A stretch of 64,000 bases of DNA from JADFXI01 sp963784135 (lineage in GTDB: Bacteria; Nitrospirota; Thermodesulfovibrionia; Thermodesulfovibrionales; Dissulfurispiraceae), in assembly GCA_963784135.1 (NCBI GenBank), contig CAWAQG010000002.1, positions 62,001 through 126,000 of the forward strand, given 5' to 3'. Shown here piece after piece: positions 8,690 to 17,252 of the stretch. The position numbers and the translations under genes were made by a program. The first letter of the stretch is position 1. Every line of letters begins with the position of its first letter. The notes beneath the pieces were generated by a model. The model was given only the letters and a program-made list of their open reading frames with translations, had not been told where the DNA came from and did not search any database.

Positions 8690-11081
8690 CTTTTACCGAT
8701 GCGGCGCCTGCCGAAGTCATACCTGCCAATTCGGGCGCGCCTCGAAATATTTTAGTCGCTTCTTTTGGAGCGGCCTTTGCCAAAGGCTGCCTGACATTCT
8801 TCCTCGTTGCTTGCAATTCACGAGCTGCTGCCCTGCCCTTTGTCTCCTGATAACCGGCGCCCTCATCCACTTTAAAGAAGGCCACTACATTCAACAACTC
8901 TTTTGCCTCTGCTGCCAGCTCCTCTGCCGCTGATGCAGTCTCCTCGACAAGGGACGCATTCTGTTGTGTCGCCTGGTCTATCTGCGACATCGCAGCGTTC
9001 ACCTGGTTCGTCCCTGATGCCTGCTCCCCGGCTGCCGCCGCCACTTCATCCATCAAGTCAGTGACCTTCTTTATGCTCGTGCCTATCTCGCCGAGTTTGC
9101 CGCTCAATTCCTGCGCAAGCTGCACCCCGCGTCCCGTCTTCTCCGCACTGTCCTCTATTAAAGATGTTATCTCCTTTGCTGATTGCGACGCCCTTTGGGC
9201 AAGGTTCCTTATCTCCGATGCCACCACTGCAAAACCCTTCCCGTGCTCCCCTGCCCGCGCTGCCTCCACTGCGGCATTCAGCGCAAGCAGATTGGTCTGG
9301 AAGGCTATCTCTTCTATGACGTTTGATATGTTGGCTATCTTGGCGGATGATTTATTTATTCCGTCCATTGCCTTTATAGTGTCGCTCATGACTGCACTGC
9401 CGGATTCCGTAACTGTCCTGGTATTTTGGGCCAGTTTGTTGGCTTCCCTGGCATTCTCGGCTGTCTGCCTGATAGATGCAGACATCTCTTCCATTGTGGA
9501 CGACGTCTCTTCCACTGACGCCGCCTGCTCCGTTATTTTCTGCGAGAAGTTCTGGTTTGCGTTTGCTATCTGGTCTGCTGCCGTTGATACCTGGTTTGCG
9601 GCATCTTTGGTTTGAGCGGCAATGCGCGTAAGGTTCCCGGCGCACTCGTTGACGGCCTTCGCAATCTCTTCAAATGACTGTTGGGCCTGAGCAGTATCGG
9701 CGTCGGCGCCAGCCACCTCTATGTTCACGTTCAAATCCCCATGTGCAAGTTTACTGAGACCTGCCGTCAACTTCACAACTTCTGTCGCCTGAAAATCGGC
9801 GATCTTCTGTACTTTTCTGGCTGCCTTCTTTACCGCGGTCTGGTCAACCACTACCTCAAAAGCCCCTATGACATTACCCTGCCGGTCTTTTATGGGCCTG
9901 CCTGAATATTGTATGTCAAGATCCAGTCCCATCGGATGCGCATCGGTTTCCCTTGTCGCCTCCGTTGACCTTTTCATTGCCTGCGCACAGGCACAGTTGT
10001 CCGTGTGGCAGTCGGCGGTTTTGAAATAGTCATAGCATTTGTTCCCCGCCAACTGTTTCTGTGACGTATTGAGCAGATTAGCGCCGGTCTGGTTCATATA
10101 CCGGATCGAAAACTCTTTATCGATAATCATCGCGGGAAGCGGCATGGAATCTATGAGCCCCACAAGAGAACCTATGGTATTGTTGACCCCTTCCAATATT
10201 TTCCTGAATTCACCCTTGTATTTTGCCGCATCAGCCCTTATATCAAGTTTGCCTTCCACTGCCGCATCTGAAAGCATATTAACATCAACGGCAAGCCCCC
10301 TGATCTTCCCGGCCATGTTGCCCATAGCGCTGAGCAGTTGGCCTGTCTCATCCCTGCCGTCTGCTTTGATATTGAAATTCAGGTCTCCGGCGGCAATTTT
10401 ATTTGCTGAACCGACCGCTTCAATGAGAGGGCGCGTAATGCCCCGTGCAATCAGAAATGATATACCGCTTGTCAGCAGCAGCGCCAGGACTGCAAGGCCG
10501 ATCAACAGGTTTCTCGCTCCAGTATAGATACTGTCCGATTGCCTGCTGTCTTCTTCCATTAATGAACTCTCAAATTTGTTAAGGTTATCAACAGCGTCAA
10601 AATATGCCCCCTGTGCGTGCCTGAAGTCGGTAAACATTAATGACGTTGCCTCAGCCTTTTTGCCTGACTCAATTAAGCTGATTAACTTATCCTGGTCAAT
10701 GCTGTAGTTTGCACGGGCGTCTACCACGCGTTTTAATGCCTCCCTTTCCCTGTCGCCCTTAACAGCCTTGTCAAGTTTTTCAAGTTCTCCGCTGACACCT
10801 TTTTTGGCCTCCGATACCCTGCCCAACTCTGTCTTCATATCCTCCACGCTGTCAACAAGGATTGCATTACGGATGGCACGCGCGTTAACATTAATATTTT
10901 CCTTAATGGTGTTTGCCATCATTGTCTTCGGCCACCTGTCCTCTGTAATTCTATGCGTTGCTTCCATTACATTTTTAAGATTGGTGATCGCCGTTAAGGC
11001 TGTTGCTATCATTATTATTAAAACCAGGCCGAAGCCCAAACCCAATCTCATACCTATTTTCATGTTCTTAAGCACATTCAT
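8655..11081 (-). CDS. methyl-accepting chemotaxis protein with 4HB, HAMP and Cys-containing PAS
   Basis: About 808 residues. TM1 is near residues 8-30, followed by a periplasmic four-helix-bundle sensor (about 35-185), TM2 (about 190-212) and HAMP regions. A PAS domain (about 300-420) holds a CHTDNCACAQAM Cys cluster. A second HAMP-like stretch and the cytoplasmic signalling hairpin with NLLALNAAVEAARAGE follow. ATG 11081 is chosen because GGAGGG lies five bases upstream; an ATG at 11093 is less likely. The last residues are GGFEEF; GFEEF fits the aromatic-x-x-aromatic pentapeptide used to tether CheR and CheB. It lies between cheW and cheR and is the dedicated receptor of this operon. The ligand is unknown; the Cys-rich PAS may sense redox or a cofactor. 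Confidence 0.94.
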   Translation of the reverse strand: MNVLKNMKIGMRLGLGFGLVLIIMIATALTAITNLKNVMEATHRITEDRWPKTMMANTIKENINVNARAIRNAILVDSVEDMKTELGRVSEAKKGVSGELEKLDKAVKGDREREALKRVVDARANYSIDQDKLISLIESGKKAEATSLMFTDFRHAQGAYFDAVDNLNKFESSLMEEDSRQSDSIYTGARNLLIGLAVLALLLTSGISFLIARGITRPLIEAVGSANKIAAGDLNFNIKADGRDETGQLLSAMGNMAGKIRGLAVDVNMLSDAAVEGKLDIRADAAKYKGEFRKILEGVNNTIGSLVGLIDSMPLPAMIIDKEFSIRYMNQTGANLLNTSQKQLAGNKCYDYFKTADCHTDNCACAQAMKRSTEATRETDAHPMGLDLDIQYSGRPIKDRQGNVIGAFEVVVDQTAVKKAARKVQKIADFQATEVVKLTAGLSKLAHGDLNVNIEVAGADADTAQAQQSFEEIAKAVNECAGNLTRIAAQTKDAANQVSTAADQIANANQNFSQKITEQAASVEETSSTMEEMSASIRQTAENAREANKLAQNTRTVTESGSAVMSDTIKAMDGINKSSAKIANISNVIEEIAFQTNLLALNAAVEAARAGEHGKGFAVVASEIRNLAQRASQSAKEITSLIEDSAEKTGRGVQLAQELSGKLGEIGTSIKKVTDLMDEVAAAAGEQASGTNQVNAAMSQIDQATQQNASLVEETASAAEELAAEAKELLNVVAFFKVDEGAGYQETKGRAAARELQATRKNVRQPLAKAAPKEATKIFRGAPELAGMTSAGAASVKDEKGNGGFEEF

Positions 11082-11116
11082 AATTCCCTCCATAATAATT
11101 TTGTGTCCATATAAAA

Positions 11117-11626
11117 TCAGGCATTCACCGCTGCTCCTGCTGCCGCTTCCGAGACAAGCGCGGCTTCCTCCTCCGAGAGCACTTTATCTATATCCAGGAC
11201 AAGCACCAGCCTTTCGTTTACCTTTCCCAGGCCTTTTATAAAGTCGGTGTTTATCCTTGTCCCAAACGAAGGTGTATCTGCGATTGATTCTTCAGGCAGG
11301 TGCAGGACATCAGATACAGCGTCCACGATAAGCCCCATAATGCCGCCCGAAAATTCGGTGACAATGACACAGGTATGTTTCCGGGCCCCTTCACACTGCA
11401 TCCCGAACTTCATCTTCATGTCAACAACAGGAATAATTGTGCCCCTGAGGTTGATTACGCCCTTGAGGTATTCAGGGAGATGCGGGACTTTTGTGATGTT
11501 TGCCAGTTCTATTATCTCCTGGACATTAACGGCATCAATGGCATATTCCTCGTCGTTCAGGGAAAAGGTCACATACTGCTGCCCTTCCGCAACCTGTCCG
11601 GTTCCTCCTGCTGCCAAATTAGCCAT
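11117..11626 (-). CDS. cheW: chemotaxis coupling protein CheW
   Basis: 169 residues, one CheW domain (about residues 20-160) with the typical INLRGTIIPVVDM segment. It links receptors to the CheA kinase in the signalling array. ATG 11626 is preceded by AAGGAGG at good spacing. It lies 22 bases below cheA and 35 bases above the receptor gene on the same strand. The N- and C-terminal tails are Ala/Gly-rich and probably disordered. Confidence 0.96.
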   Translation of the reverse strand: MANLAAGGTGQVAEGQQYVTFSLNDEEYAIDAVNVQEIIELANITKVPHLPEYLKGVINLRGTIIPVVDMKMKFGMQCEGARKHTCVIVTEFSGGIMGLIVDAVSDVLHLPEESIADTPSFGTRINTDFIKGLGKVNERLVLVLDIDKVLSEEEAALVSEAAAGAAVNA

Positions 11627-11648
11627 AACAACCTCCTTATTACGCAGT

Positions 11649-13790
11649 TTATACTGCCTTCTCTATTATCCCGGGCACATCAAGCACCAGGGCCACTTTC
11701 CCATCGCCCAATATTGTGCCTCCCGCTACATCACATACATTTGGCGTTGCCTTGCCCAGGTTTTTTATGACTACTTGCTGCTCTCCCACAAGTTCGTCCA
11801 CCAGAAGGCAACGCTTCTTGTTCTCGTAGGCAACGAGCACCACGATAGCTTCCCAGGGGTCCTGCTTCCATGGCTCTACGCCGAGTTCTTCATACATTCT
11901 TATTAATGGGATGTACTCTCCCCTGACATGTATGACCTCGCCTTTCTCCCCAAGGGTCTTCACATCTTCCCTCGCCGGTCTCAGAGATTGGACGACTGAT
12001 GTTATCGGGACAACAAAGACCTCATCACCGATAAGCACCTTAAGCCCGTCTATGATGGCAAGGGTAAGCGGCAGTTTGATCGAGATAGTTGTACCGATGC
12101 CTTCTTTCGTTCGTATATATACCTTCCCGTTAAGTGACTCTATATTTTTTTTGACCACATCCATGCCGACGCCGCGACCTGAAACGTCCGTTACCGTATC
12201 GGCTGTGGAAAAACCCGGCATGAATATGAGGTTGTATATCTGCTCGTCCGACATATCTTTTACAGATCCTGGCGCGTTCTTTATTATCTCCGTTGAAAGG
12301 GCCTTTTCAATTATCCTCCCTTTATTAATGCCCCTTCCATCATCCGACACCTCTATGTAGACAGAATCGCCCATCTGGTAGGCGCTCAGGCGCACCGTTC
12401 CCTTTTCAGACTTTCCTTTTGACGCCCTTTCTTCCGGCGGCTCTATTCCGTGGTCTATGGCATTGCGGATCAGATGCACTAAAGGGTCGGATATTTTTTC
12501 CAAAACGCCCTTATCGAGTTCCGTCTCTTCACCTGTAATGACGAGTTCTATGTCTTTGTTTTTTGATTCTGAAAGCTCCCTTACCAGCCGCGTAAATCTC
12601 TGGAACACCTCTCCAACAGGCAGCATCCTTAAAGACATGGCACTCTCCTGGATATTGCTCCCTATCCTCTGAAGCTGGGAAAAAATGAGATCGAGCCTTC
12701 CGGACATCCCCTTTGCATTGCCGTCTGTCTTAATGGCCTCCTGCAGCATGGAGTGGATGATTACCATCTCCCCAACTGTATTTATAAGCTGGTCCAGTTT
12801 CCTGAGATCAACCCTTATGGTTGACGATATCGAATTCCTGAATGATTCAGCTTTGCTGTTTCTCTGTTTCTCCACTACTTTTTCGATATCTCCGGAAGAC
12901 GCCTTGCCCTGTTCCACAAGTATTTCTCCCAGCTTCTTCTGAGTTTTCATGGCACACTCCACATCTTCATTCCTTACGATGCCTTCATCCACGAGCAGCT
13001 GCCCGATAGGCATCACATATTCCTCATATTCGTGCTCGAACTCAGGGAATATCTTTATCTCGCTCCCTTCTTCCACAAATTCAAATATTTTCCTGATGTC
13101 TTCCGGGCCTTTGTCTGTTTTAATCTGTATGTCCCATCTCAGGTACAGATTTTCAGGGTCCATTTCAGGGAGAGGCGGCACCTCATCCGTGTGTCCCTTT
13201 ATGCTCAATATCTCGCCGATACTTTTCAGGTCATCGATGATAACTGAAGGGTCTATCCCCCTCTTAAAAAGACCTTGGTCCGGAATAAACATAATCATAA
13301 AGCGGCGGGCATAGCCTGTCCCCGGCAAGCCGGCCTCTTTTTTTAAAATCGTTTCGCCGCTGACTTTCCCCGCTGCGGCATGCTGCTTTAATTGCCCTTT
13401 CACATCCTGGTCCTTTATTGCATCCATCCCTTTTATCAAATCCGTGCATCTGCCGAAGTCAAATACGCTTTCGGATGCCACACAGCCAACCATCTCCCTT
13501 ATCATGTCGGCAGCGTCAAGGAGGACATTTATTAATTCTTTCCCGGGGGTCAACTTCTCCTGCCTCACCAGTTCGAGGATTTCTTCCATGCCGTGCGTGA
13601 ATGTGGATATGTCCTTCAGCCCGAGGCTTCCGCTCGACCCCTTAATTGTATGCACGGCCCTGAAAATGGTATTGACAAGCTCCGCGTCACCGGGGGACTT
13701 TTCGATCCGCAAAAGCCCCTCCTCAAGCTCTGCCAGCCTCTCGGTTGCCTCGTCGACGAACACGCCGTATAGTTTCCTTATATCAATCAT
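11649..13790 (-). CDS. cheA: chemotaxis histidine kinase CheA
   Basis: 713 residues. The HPt (P1) domain has its phospho-accepting His at residue 47 (VHTIKGSSGSLG). A variable middle part follows, including a stretch near 265-320 (QLLVDEG, KKLGEILVEQG) that resembles the repeat motif of secretion-type N domains. Then come the dimerisation helices, an ATPase domain with N-box HLIRNAIDHG and G-boxes DDGRGIN and GRGVGMD, and a C-terminal CheW-like regulatory domain. It phosphorylates CheY and CheB in response to receptors. The gene overlaps the upstream HPt gene by eight bases. No missing catalytic residue is seen. Confidence 0.96.
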   Translation of the reverse strand: MIDIRKLYGVFVDEATERLAELEEGLLRIEKSPGDAELVNTIFRAVHTIKGSSGSLGLKDISTFTHGMEEILELVRQEKLTPGKELINVLLDAADMIREMVGCVASESVFDFGRCTDLIKGMDAIKDQDVKGQLKQHAAAGKVSGETILKKEAGLPGTGYARRFMIMFIPDQGLFKRGIDPSVIIDDLKSIGEILSIKGHTDEVPPLPEMDPENLYLRWDIQIKTDKGPEDIRKIFEFVEEGSEIKIFPEFEHEYEEYVMPIGQLLVDEGIVRNEDVECAMKTQKKLGEILVEQGKASSGDIEKVVEKQRNSKAESFRNSISSTIRVDLRKLDQLINTVGEMVIIHSMLQEAIKTDGNAKGMSGRLDLIFSQLQRIGSNIQESAMSLRMLPVGEVFQRFTRLVRELSESKNKDIELVITGEETELDKGVLEKISDPLVHLIRNAIDHGIEPPEERASKGKSEKGTVRLSAYQMGDSVYIEVSDDGRGINKGRIIEKALSTEIIKNAPGSVKDMSDEQIYNLIFMPGFSTADTVTDVSGRGVGMDVVKKNIESLNGKVYIRTKEGIGTTISIKLPLTLAIIDGLKVLIGDEVFVVPITSVVQSLRPAREDVKTLGEKGEVIHVRGEYIPLIRMYEELGVEPWKQDPWEAIVVLVAYENKKRCLLVDELVGEQQVVIKNLGKATPNVCDVAGGTILGDGKVALVLDVPGIIEKAV

Positions 13791-14199
13791 GTTTGAACGC
13801 TATTGCAGCCACTTTTATTTTTTCCGCCTCTGCCATCCATTTCGTGCAGCTCTCGCAACGCATTAAATCAAAAGGTTCTTTTGAGGCGTAAGCCTCAACC
13901 ATCTCCAGCATTATGTCAATAGCCCGCAAGAGGGCATCTATTATTCTTTTATCAGGGACCAGGTCGTCCTGCCTCAGAAGCTGGAGCAGCTCTTCCACGC
14001 TATGGGCAAATAAATAAATATAGTTACATTCGACTGTCCCGCTTGTGCCCTTTATATTATGGACCGCGCCAAAGATGTCGTTAAGCAGGTCCTTATCACG
14101 AGGTGAGTGCTCAAACTTGCACAGCCCGCCCTCCAAAAATGCGAGCCATTCTGTAGCATTATCAATAAAAAACCTCCGGTATTTGGCTGCGTCATCCAT
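13783..14199 (-). CDS. stand-alone HPt (histidine phosphotransfer) protein
   Basis: 138 residues from ATG 14199, which follows GGGGAGGT at good spacing; longer in-frame starts upstream lie inside the STAS gene. The protein is one HPt four-helix bundle. The motif VHNIKGTSG places the phospho-acceptor His at residue 47, the same position as in the P1 domain of the adjacent CheA, which it resembles closely. It probably arose by duplication of the CheA P1 domain and could shuttle or buffer phosphate in this pathway; the role is inference. It overlaps both neighbours (STAS and cheA) by eight bases, so translation is likely coupled. Confidence 0.85.
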   Translation of the reverse strand: MDDAAKYRRFFIDNATEWLAFLEGGLCKFEHSPRDKDLLNDIFGAVHNIKGTSGTVECNYIYLFAHSVEELLQLLRQDDLVPDKRIIDALLRAIDIMLEMVEAYASKEPFDLMRCESCTKWMAEAEKIKVAAIAFKHD

Positions 14200-14647
14200 T
14201 TTTACCTCCCCTGCTTGTCCCGGACAAGACTTCTGGACCCACAGGCTGTCCATTGCATATTGATAATGCAGGCACGGGCGAAAAGAGTCCGCTGCACACA
14301 CAGCCGGCCTGCAGGCCGGCCCATGCTCCGGTGCAGATATTATCTGCACTGGAGTTTAATACACAATTGAGGCCAGGCTCATTCAGTTTCGTTTTAAGTA
14401 TCCCTGGCCTGGCCCCGGTCAGCATCAGGTGTTTGCCTGTCTTCACCGAGGCATTGCAGGCAATACAAAATAACTGGAGACAAAAAAGGTCCAGGGATGT
14501 CACATTTATGAAATCCACCATCAGGTAATCGGTGTTGTTCAGAGCTACCAGTAAAGCCTCCCTTACATAATCTGCACGCCGCACGGTCAACTCGCCATCA
14601 AGAGTTAAATGACCTACTGTACCAGACTTCTCAAATGTGAAATCCAT
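14192..14647 (-). CDS. STAS domain protein of the chemotaxis operon
   Basis: 151 residues. The first 95 fit a STAS (anti-anti-sigma-like) domain: a strand-rich start, VDFINVTSLDLFCLQLF containing the Ser/Asp loop, and a helix ending in KTGKHLMLTGA. The last 55 or so residues look unlike any domain. They are encoded by DNA holding two palindromes (14214-14228 and 14303-14320), so the true ending may have been extended by inserted repeat sequence. STAS proteins work in partner-switching, sometimes with HPt or kinase partners; the HPt gene follows directly with an eight-base overlap. The target is not known. Confidence 0.75.
   Translation of the reverse strand: MDFTFEKSGTVGHLTLDGELTVRRADYVREALLVALNNTDYLMVDFINVTSLDLFCLQLFCIACNASVKTGKHLMLTGARPGILKTKLNEPGLNCVLNSSADNICTGAWAGLQAGCVCSGLFSPVPALSICNGQPVGPEVLSGTSRGGKNG
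14303..14320. repeat. perfect 18-bp GC-rich palindrome inside the STAS gene tail
   Basis: GCCGGCCTG followed directly by CAGGCCGGC is a perfect dyad with no spacer. It lies in the part of the STAS gene that does not look like conserved protein. A second palindrome, CTTGTCC-C-GGACAAG, lies at 14214-14228 just before the HPt ribosome site. Both may be remnants of a dispersed repeat; the second resembles the core of the CTTGTCCGG palindromes at 27.8 kb. Confidence 0.7.
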
Positions 14648-14681
14648 GGTTTTACCTTTCTTTTAAAAAGCTTGTCCTTCA

Positions 14682-15047
14682 TCATTTTGCGAACTTCTTC
14701 ACGATTTCCGTTAGCTGTTCCGGTTTAAAGGGCTTTACGATCCAGCCGCTTGCGCCTGCCTGCCTTCCTTCCCGCTTTTTGGATTCCTGAGATTCCGTAG
14801 TCAGCATAATAATAGGCGTAAACCTGTATCCATCCCTGCTCCTCAGTTGTTTAATGAACTCTATGCCGTCCATTTCCGGCATATTGAGGTCGGTTATTAC
14901 CGTTTCAATCTTTGTGCCGTTAAGTTTGCTAAGGGCGTCCTTGCCGTTGACCGCGGCTATCACTTCATACCCCGCGTCCTTCACGGCAAAAGAGACCAGC
15001 TGCCTCATTGATGCTGAATCATCCACTATCAATATAGTCTTCCCCAT
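14682..15047 (-). CDS. cheY: chemotaxis response regulator CheY
   Basis: 121 residues, a single receiver domain. The acidic pair is in IVDDSASMRQ, the phospho-acceptor Asp in VITDLNMPEMDG, Thr in MLTTES and the conserved Lys in IVKPFKPEQL. CheA is expected to phosphorylate it; the output (flagellar motor, pili or other) cannot be read here because no flagellar or pilus gene is in the window. The start overlaps the end of the upstream hypothetical gene by 19 bases. Confidence 0.94.
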   Translation of the reverse strand: MGKTILIVDDSASMRQLVSFAVKDAGYEVIAAVNGKDALSKLNGTKIETVITDLNMPEMDGIEFIKQLRSRDGYRFTPIIMLTTESQESKKREGRQAGASGWIVKPFKPEQLTEIVKKFAK

Positions 15048-15397
15048 TTTTGCACCCCCATTTTGACCTCAGTCCCCAATCCGGCATGGACTGTGCCCGT
15101 TTTTTTCTCCGGCGCATGTGAGCTTCTTCCTTCACAGTCTGAATTTTGTTTAACTATGTTCCGGACCAAATCAAGCACTCTTACTTTTTCATGATAATTC
15201 ATGCCTGCCATCGCGGCACAGGCATTAAACTCTTCCCCCGTGAAAAAATTGATGCACCTCTCTCTTTCTTTTGTAATCCATAAATCTTCAATCGCCTGTA
15301 ATATGATTGCTTCTGACAACCTTTTTATTTTTACATCACATTCTTCCCTCTTGCGTTTCTCTTTAACTATAATATTGGTCTTGCAATAGCTCTTCAT
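15029..15397 (-). CDS. hypothetical protein of the chemotaxis operon
   Basis: 122 residues, not recognised with certainty. The N-terminus is basic. The middle (about 25-85) is helical with a pattern AIEDLW...CINFFTGEEFNACAAMAGM. It resembles small phage or plasmid-associated proteins that share the layout Leu-rich helix, then a Cys or Glu-Leu-aromatic element near CxxAG. The last 35 residues look disordered. The start ATG 15397 has GGGAGAG upstream. It overlaps the Cys-rich miniprotein gene upstream by 35 bases and cheY downstream by 19. This packing argues that it is a real gene of the operon. Confidence 0.6.
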   Translation of the reverse strand: MKSYCKTNIIVKEKRKREECDVKIKRLSEAIILQAIEDLWITKERERCINFFTGEEFNACAAMAGMNYHEKVRVLDLVRNIVKQNSDCEGRSSHAPEKKTGTVHAGLGTEVKMGVQKWGRLY

Positions 15398-15542
15398 GGC
15401 GCTCTCTCCCTTTAAAATTCAAACAGGCGACGAAACCGTCGTTAAAACACTTTTGCTCCAACTCGCAAATGCTGGGCACATAAGGGAGACTTGATGCGCT
15501 GCAAAAACCGAAATAATCAGCTTCAAAAAAAGGACAAGACAT
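15363..15542 (-). CDS. Cys-rich miniprotein (MSCPFF family)
   Basis: 59 residues from ATG 15542, preceded by a near-perfect AGGAGGT ribosome site seven bases upstream. The protein starts MSCPFFEADYFGFC and contains five Cys (positions 3, 14, 28, 34, 41), no membrane segment and a charged tail. I do not know a function. The spacing of Cys suggests metal binding or disulfides. The start region is repeated upstream of the second sigma factor gene (20123-20188), where the ORF stops after 21 codons. It overlaps the next gene by 35 bases, which fits translational coupling. Confidence 0.65.
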   Translation of the reverse strand: MSCPFFEADYFGFCSASSLPYVPSICELEQKCFNDGFVACLNFKGRERHEELLQDQYYS

Positions 15543-15600
15543 TTCACACCTCCTGCTTTTGAAGTTAGTGTGACATGAGCTAATGCACGAATTCCCTGAT
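15543..15600 (-). promoter_or_regulatory. conserved 5' leader of the MSCPFF gene (copy 1)
   Basis: Read on the minus strand, the 58 bases before the MSCPFF start resemble those before the leader ORF at 20189-20250. Both contain TCAGG-A-AATTCGTGCATT at the upstream end and CAGGAGGTG next to the start, with a divergent middle. Conservation outside coding sequence suggests a translational control site or a recently duplicated leader. Confidence 0.5.
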
Positions 15601-15640
15601 CGACTCTAATAACTCTTCCGGCGACTGCAATCCCACCCTG

Positions 15641-16816
15641 TCAGCCGCGCGCTGTTCCAAGAACATTCCTTATTACATCCCTTTCCGATTCCATGGTATA
15701 GGTCTCTTCGAGCCGTTCTGCGGAACTTGCCTTGTCTGCATGCAGACCACCCTCTGCCCTATGCGTCCTTTGTTCCAGATCTTCAACTTCTCGTTGGAAA
15801 CCGCTAAGAGGCTCTATCACATGCTCTATTCGCTGACGGGTAATATCCTGAAACTGCATCGAGACAACTATGCTGCCGATGTCCTGTGCGAGGGAGTGGG
15901 CTTCATCGGTAAGACCGTCAAGCCGGACCGACACTTCTTTCATAGTTGCATCTATCTTTCTGAGGGTCCGTTCCACCTCTTTTTCAGCCTCGCAGGAAAT
16001 CCGCCTGTTTTCTGAAACACTGCTGTGAGTTGTTCCATGAATACTCTTTATGTCAGTCTCCACTTTTACAACGAGTTTCCTTATATCGTTGGCTGCAGCA
16101 TTCGACCTGTCCGAAAGCTTCCTTACTTCATCAGCGACCACTGCAAACCCCCTCCCGGAGTCCCCGGCCCTGGCCGCTTCGATAGCCGCGTTGAGGGCGA
16201 GCAGGTTTGTCTGTCCGGCTATGTATTCAATCTCGCTTACAATCTTTCTGATACTTGCTGTGTCTTCAATGATCAGTTCCATTTCACTGAGGGTGCGGCC
16301 GGCAACTGATGCAGCATCCTGCAGACTGCCGATAGCACCCGAAAGGGCTTTTTTGCTCACATCTAAAAGGGGCTCTCCGCTGCCGTTGCCGTTGCTTGAC
16401 AGCATCCGGAAGGCTTCGGAAGCCACAGAAGCCTGATTGCGCGCCCTGCCCACAATGCTCATGAACTTATCGCTGATTTCAATTGCAGCAGTTTCTGTCT
16501 GATCGATGATCTCCCTGAGCTGGGCAATAAGCACGGGGGTGATCAGGGACTTTTCTTTCAGGAGACTTAGAACCCCTTGAAGAATTGTTTCAAACTCCCT
16601 GATACGCCTTTCAGCCGGTTCTGTATGTTTTGTGTCCTCATCTCTTTTGAGTCTGTTCATCGATGTGGCGATCACAAAAAAAAGTATAATAGAGACAATC
16701 AGGGCGCAGAGGCAGCGGACTATGTTGTCCTCAATCAATGCAGGCGCGATTGACAGAAGTATTACCAATACTATTTTCCCCGGTACTGCCTTCAGCATTC
16801 CATGCCTCCATGACAT
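15641..16816 (-). CDS. membrane-anchored methyl-accepting transducer without periplasmic sensor
   Basis: 391 residues. Two hydrophobic segments (about 12-30 and 33-52) form a hairpin with almost no periplasmic loop. A long helical cytoplasmic part follows, with the receptor tip motif NLLALNAAIEAARAGDSGRG and, near the end, VVSMQFQDITRQRIEHV, typical of FrzCD/TlpX-like transducers that sense through the membrane or by cytoplasmic partners. ATG 16816 is taken; ATG 16798 is possible. It is the first gene of the chemotaxis cluster and is preceded by the repeated upstream block at 16943-17040. Confidence 0.88.
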   Translation of the reverse strand: MSWRHGMLKAVPGKIVLVILLSIAPALIEDNIVRCLCALIVSIILFFVIATSMNRLKRDEDTKHTEPAERRIREFETILQGVLSLLKEKSLITPVLIAQLREIIDQTETAAIEISDKFMSIVGRARNQASVASEAFRMLSSNGNGSGEPLLDVSKKALSGAIGSLQDAASVAGRTLSEMELIIEDTASIRKIVSEIEYIAGQTNLLALNAAIEAARAGDSGRGFAVVADEVRKLSDRSNAAANDIRKLVVKVETDIKSIHGTTHSSVSENRRISCEAEKEVERTLRKIDATMKEVSVRLDGLTDEAHSLAQDIGSIVVSMQFQDITRQRIEHVIEPLSGFQREVEDLEQRTHRAEGGLHADKASSAERLEETYTMESERDVIRNVLGTARG

Positions 16817-17252
16817 TGCATGATTTTATCTCCAATCTCTTCAAGCGGTTTGTCTATTCACGTCTTTCGACTTGGCAAAGGGGTTCGGATATCTCTTTCC
16901 AGACGTTCCTTTTAAAGTGAGGCCGCATCTACAGCATAGTTCGGAAATTAATCAATGTGAATAGGGCCATGCCTGATTTTTTTATCGGGTCGCTACTGAA
17001 AGAAACTTCGGGAAATCCCCGATGCATTTGGTTTTGGCGCTTGGGGTGCAGCCCGAGTTATTGTCCGCCAAAATCCTACATGCAAATTGGATTTTGACCT
17101 ATAGGTGGTCTTCTGACCCTCTTTTAGAATTTTCTTGTGCGGAAAGAAGAACGTGCAGGAGTATTCAGAGTATGTCCCTGTGTTCTCGCTTGGTAGCGCC
17201 TGCTTTTGGCTGAGGTTATTTTTGACAATACGAAAATAAGGAGGGCATCATA
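16817..17252. other. divergent intergenic region between transducer and histidine kinase genes
   Basis: 436 bases with no convincing gene. It contains the upstream block repeated at 20280-20376 (see separate entry) and a dyad CAAAATCC/GGATTTTG at 17069-17096 that could be an operator. The last bases hold AAGGAGGG, the ribosome site of the plus-strand kinase at 17253. Confidence 0.6.
16943..17040. promoter_or_regulatory. repeated upstream block, copy 1
   Basis: About 98 bases that align by eye over most of their length with 20280-20376. Shared words are GGAAATTAAT, GTGAATAGGG, GCCTG followed by a T-run and ATCGGG, TACTG, and the dyad TCGGGAAAT-CCCCGA (17008-17022). In both places it lies upstream of a minus-strand gene set that includes an MSCPF-type leader. 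A shared promoter/operator, or a duplicated segment, is the likely explanation. No clear sigma consensus was found inside. Confidence 0.55.

Noticed and set aside
9061..9615. 184-codon plus-strand frame opposite the receptor gene
   Set aside because: Antisense to the conserved signalling hairpin of the MCP; low-complexity Ser/Ala composition.
16943..17040. Sigma-28 (flagellar) promoter in the repeated block
   Set aside because: CCCGATAA resembles the -10 box, but the -35 part is poor and spacing differs between the two copies.
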